Of a stretch of 64,000 nt of DNA, positions 38,001 to 44,000 are shown piece after piece (the stretch's first letter is position 1; every line of letters begins with the position of its first letter). The stretch lies in contig CATNEN010000026.1 in assembly GCA_950097015.1 (NCBI GenBank), positions 1,344,001 through 1,408,000 of the forward strand. The letters are read 5' to 3'. The notes below the pieces were generated by a model. The model did no database searches. It saw only the letters and a program-made list of their open reading frames with translations, and was not told the DNA's origin. This DNA is from Macrostomum hystrix. Lineage: Eukaryota; Platyhelminthes; Macrostomidae. Made by a program: the position numbers and the translations under genes.

Positions 38001-41000
38001 AGACTCTGGTTTAGCCATGATTCAGACTCTGGTTAAGCCATGATTCAGACTCTGGTTTAGCCATGATTCAGACTCTGGTTTAGCCATGATTCAGACGCTG
38101 GTTTAGCCATGATTCAGACTCTGGTTTAGCCATGATTCAGACTCCAGTTTAGCCATGATTCAGACTCTGGTTTAGCCATGATTCAGACTCTAGTTTAGCC
38201 ATGATTCAGACTCTGGTTTAGCCATGATTCAGACTCTAGTTTAGCCATGATTCAGACTCTGGTTTAGCCATGATTCAGACTCTATTTTAGCCATGCTTCA
38301 GACTATGGTTTAGCCATGATTCAGACTCCAGTTTTGCCATGATTCAGACTCTGGTTTAGCCATGATTCAGACTCTGGTTTAGCCATGATTCAGACTCTGG
38401 TTTAGCCATGATTCAGACGCTGGTTTAGCCATGATTCAGACTCTAGTTTAGCCATGATTCAGACTCTGGTTTAGCCATGATTCAGACTCTGGTTTTGCCA
38501 TGATTCAAACTCTGGTTAAGCCATGATTCAAACTCTGGTTTAGCCATGATTCAAACTCTGGTTTAGCCATGATTCAGACGCTGGTTTAGCCATGATTCAG
38601 ACTCTGGTTTAGCCATGATTCAGACTATGGTTTAGCCATGATTCAGACTATGGTTTAGCCATGATTCAGACTATGGTTTAGCCATGATTCAAACTCTGGT
38701 TTAGCCATGATTCAGACTCTGGTTTAGCCATGATTCAGACGCTGGTTTAGCCATGATTCAGACTCTGGTTTAGCCATGATTTAAACTCAGGTTTAGCCAT
38801 GATTCAGACTCTGGTTTAGCCATGATTTAAACTCTGGTTTAGCCATGATTCAGACTCTGGTTTAGCCATGATTCAGACGCTGGTTTAGCCATGATTCAAA
38901 CTCTGGTTTAGCCATGCTTCAAACTCTGGTTTAGCCATGATTAAAACTCTGGTTTAGCCATGATTTAAACTCTGGTTTAGCCATGATTTAAACTCTGGTT
39001 TAGCCATGATTCAAGCTCTGGTTTCGCCATGATTCAGACTATGGTTTAGCCATGATTCAGACGCTGGTTTAGCCATGATTCAGACTCTATTGTTGCAATG
39101 ATTCAAACTCAGATTTGCTATGATTTATGATATTTTATTTACGAAATGAAAAAAATAAATCAAAATAATCTTCAATCACTACTGGCTGAAAATTAGTTTA
39201 AATGATTTGACGCAGTGCAGAATCGAACCCTAGCCTAGCCTATAACCTATTCCTAGTGCCTACACATCGGCTATTCCGACTGTAGGTTAGTGGGTGCAAA
39301 AATCAGCCTTATAAAATGAATTCTCAAAGTTCTGGCTTTGTACAATAAAGTAAGAAAATAGAGTACACTCAGTCTGGCGGTTGGTTGTGTACATTTATTT
39401 CCAATTTGTCTCCAGAGTGCAGGCTTCAAATTCAATCAGCTAGGGGTTGTTGCGCAATTTGACGATGCAATTCTAATTCAGTGGCAGTGAGTAAAATTCT
39501 CAATAGGCTAAGATGGTTTGACCTTTGAAAAATCATGTTTTTCGAATATTTAATCCCCTTAGCAATAAAGTTAAGCTTAATAAAAATACGTGTACAATTG
39601 TCCCCATATTTAGCATCTTTTGGTGAAGAAATGGTGAAAATCGGTTGAGCCGTTCGGAAGAAAATCAATTACAAGCAAGCAAGCAAGCAAGCAAGCATTT
39701 CATTTTTAGTATAGTGGAAGACAGACAGACTTTAGAGATTTAGTATAGTTGGATTAACATGCTACTTACTCGACTAAATACACCCAACATACTACTTACC
39801 TTACCTAATGTACATGTAATGTAATGTAATGTAATGTACTATTTAAAAATAAAAATGTATTAACTCTTCACTACACACAAACTCACCTGTATCTATTAGC
39901 GACGCATAGAGACAATTGCAAGGTTAACAAATCCAAGCAAGCGATGGCCGAACACTCTCGATCCTGTGTAATGGGACTGGAATCGGTGAGTTGGGCTAGC
40001 AGATCTGACAGCTGGCGCAGGCAGCGGTCTGTGAGTTCGATGCAATACGGAGCAGTTAGATTCCTGGCGCGGCTAAAACGCCAGCCAATCAGAGTTGAGC
40101 TAGAATTCAGCAGGGCTAGGCCGGAGAATTCGCCAACTGCTAAGCGAACTGGCTGCTGCTGCTGAGTCGCCAGCTGACGCGGCTTCAGTTGCAACGCCTG
40201 AGGATTAACTGAATCTTGAGTCTGAGCTTGAGTTTTATCGCCAGCGCTGGCCCAGTTCTCCAGGTAGCTGCAAGTTTGGATGAGTTGCGACAACTGCACA
40301 ATGGGGATCTGGGAAAGACACAGTGACGAACTGAGGATCGTTTCTCATGGCGATCCCGAGCTGGGGATCTGGGAAAACATGGACTACATAATGAGGATCT
40401 GGGAAGACAGGGACTAGAAAATGAGGATCTTGAATTGTGGCCCTTACGATGCTAAGTATCTGGCAATACTTAACTACTTAACTAGACCTACATATGCAAG
40501 TCTTAGCAAGTCCAATAAGCAGACAAAATTATCAAACTAATCTAAAAAATAACACTGACCAGGTCCAACCGCTACGGACGCCACCGTTATCGACGAAGCT
40601 GCCGCTATCATTGGCTCCGTCGTCGCTGCGGTCATCGTGGAAAGAGTAAAACGGGCCGTCGCAACCCAAATACAAGCCGGCCACTTGGGCAGTTGCGAAA
40701 ACCCGAACAAAGACCTGATGATGCTGCTGCTGCTGCGGCTGCGGCCCAGCTGAGCAGCAAGATCCATTGCGACAATTCTCCGTGTAGGAGTACACCCGCC
40801 GACTGCGAGTCAGGGCGAAATAACTGGCGTCGCTGACAACCAAGCAGGTGATCTGCTCGCCCTCCGGAGCCGCCAGGTTCAGCGCTGTCAAACTGCCGCC
40901 GGTGGGCTTCAAGCGCGACTGATGCCGGCAGGCCTCGGAATGATTGAAATGCCAAACGCTGGCCGACGCTGGGCCGTATCTGACGGTGCGATCAGAGTCG

Positions 41001-44000
41001 CCGCAGGCCAGCATGTCGCCTGGCCGCATGTCGCGTGGCAACAGGGCCAGGTCTGGCGAGATCTGCCGGGGTGGGGAGAGAATTCGACGAGTAGGAGATT
41101 TGCATTTCTGAGAATGGTCATCAATTCCAAAGATGAACAATAGTTTTTTCTACGAAAATATGTAATCAAATTTCAAATTACTCGATTTAAAAATATGAAT
41201 CCCATAAAAAATCTGACAATTGTCTCAGTCTCAATTGAGTAGGAATAACACAAATATTACGGGTTGCGGGCAATGGCACATCATTTGGTGACACTAGACC
41301 CGCAGCCAGCGAGGAGGCAATTCCGCCCATTTTGCTGACTCCTGAGCACACACGCACACCGAGACTGTACCCAGGCATACACTCACACTGCAGGTGTGTA
41401 CATCTGCCCTGACTTTCTCATCGTCAGGCAGTGTACACTCTCACTGTGCCTGGGAGGTTGACCCACAAGGGCGTAAATTGCACGACAAGCCCCCAAGCCT
41501 TCTCTCCGCGGCTGAGAGAGACAACCACGTTGGTCTCTCTGCTACTCCACACCCCAAATTGAACATTAAGTATCCCATTCGAAATTGAGTAGGGATTACA
41601 GAAGAAAGACCAAGCTATTTCAAACCAATAGGGAAAGACCCCACTGCCTACTTCACGACAGCTCCAAAACCGAATGACCGATTTTCCGAGTCAGAATCGT
41701 CGAGATATTCAGCGATCTTGTCGAAAAACCTGGTGACAAGAACCAGTAACATTGCTCTGCATAAACTTCTATAAGCGAATCCGTTTTGAAATCCATCCGA
41801 CTCACCTTGGACTCAGCGGTCAACGGAAGCGTCACTTTGCACGGCTCGGCGTTGGCGCATTTGAGCACAAAAGCGACGTGCCTCGAGCCGCAGGTTAGGC
41901 CGGAGATTGAGGCGCCAACAGCCCCGGTGAAAATCTCTGACGGCCAACAGTCCAGACGAACTAGACTGCCGCAGGCATCGCCTCCGCCAGTGTCATAGAC
42001 TAACAACTTCTGGCCAGCGTGAGTAGCGATGACGAGTAGATGACCGCGCCTGTAAGCAGCAATGTCAAATATGTCCGGTTCTGATAGTTTCCGAGCTGGC
42101 GAATCAAACGAGCTGTAGATCAGAGCCCCAACTGCGGGCTGGAGTAGGGCGACGAAATTCGCCCCAGTTGCCACCTTGGAGATGGCAGCCGATGGTGCTT
42201 GCAGTCGGCGAACCAGCCGACCAGACGGGCCGTACTGCATCAGCGTCAGTCGACGATTCGCTTCTTCGTTCTCTTCGTCGACAGCGTCGACTAGAAGAAA
42301 TTCACTATCAACATTTTCAGCTTCTACAACCTCCGAAGACGTTGTCGCTGTCGCCGATTCATTCGGCGCTCGCCGATTTGCCGCCGTAGAAAACATCGGC
42401 GAAGCCGACGACAATCGTCGAACTGCCAGGCAGTCCAGAAAGCACATTATGTGGCAAGTCGCTTGACGGAGGTCGACATTCGGCGAACTGCTGGGCAGAC
42501 GCCAGTGCTGAATCGGTTGCCAGGCGGGCGAGCTCGGCAAGGCGTCGCGTTGACTCGCCTGGAGACGGCGAAGCAAGCCGAGCAGTGGCGCCTGGGACAA
42601 TCGGTTTGGCTTGGCGGCACGGCGGAGCTCCGACAGGCTCTGGACGAGGTCTAACAGAGCGGAGAGGCGGCCCTCCTGAGTACATGTTAATTAGGGGACT
42701 GTGAGTAGGCGCAGCTATATAATACTATTTAGTTGAATGATTTTGATTCGTGAACTCATGCGAGAGCTCAAATTCTCAGCCCATAGAATATTTTTTGTGT
42801 TAATAATAGTCTTTTTTCGCATGAGGGCTGCAGGCACAATGGCACACCATTTGGTGGCGTGCAGCAGCACGCAGCCAGCGAGGAGGCAATGCTGCCTATT
42901 TCGCTGACTCCTGAGCACACACGCACACAGATATTGTACGCAGACACACGCTCACACTGTTGTGTACATCTGCACTGACTTCCTTATCGTCAGGCAGTGT
43001 ACACTCACTGTGCCCTGGAGGTTGGCCCTCAAGGGCGTAAATTTCACGACAAGAACCCAAGCCTTCTTGCCGCGGCTGCGCCTCAAATGAATGTGGCCTC
43101 GTCGCGGAATCGAGCTCAGGGACCTTGGTGACTAGGACTAAATAGAAGTGCAGCAGGTAAGCAGCTGACCTGAAAGTGCAGATGCACCAATAGCGCCAGG
43201 CAGACCCGGCGAATCCCGCCGGGAGCCTCCGCTGAGAAGGCCGCCTCGCGCAGAAACGACGCGCCTCGTTCAAAGATGCCCAGCCAGGGCGAGGCGGCCG
43301 GTTCGCCGCTCAGTCTGGCCTTACCGAACGGCAGCTGTTCAACTTGACGCAGTAAATCATCTAGGAGCTCCTGGCACATCGCTAAATCGGAGCCGGAGGC
43401 TCCGGCCGGTTGGCACCAGGAGCGGCGCAGGAAGGCGAAGGCGAAAGAGGCTCCGCAGTTGGCGAAGACTTCGCCGAGAGAGCGTGGATTATGAGTCGCC
43501 GACGTCGCTGAGATTGGCAACGATAATTCAGCTGGCAGAAGGTCGACAAAATTCGACGAATCGTCGAGATTATTCAAAAACAAATCGACCGTTAATTCTT
43601 CGTTGATTGGAGCAAAATCGGCGTTACCGTCGGCTGCAGTTGAATGGCCGCAGCGGCCGTCTAGAATTTCTGCGTGGCGCGGCAGAAGTTCTCGGAGCAG
43701 GCGGTCACAATAGGGACTCGCCGTGCCCACACTGCAAATAGAGAAATCCGCCTTTATTTTAACCTAATTCAAGTTTCTTTCATTAAACCGTAGCTGGATA
43801 AAGACCACTTTCATGAATTCGGATATTATTATGGATAAAGACTAACTTCAGAAACAGGTTTAGGATAAAGAACCACTTTAAAAACAAGCTTTATGATAAG
43901 GACCCCACTTCATAAAACTAGTTTTAGGATAAAAAAACGCTTTAACAACTAGCTTTAGGATAAAGACCAACATCAGAAACTAGCTTAGGGTAAAGACCCA

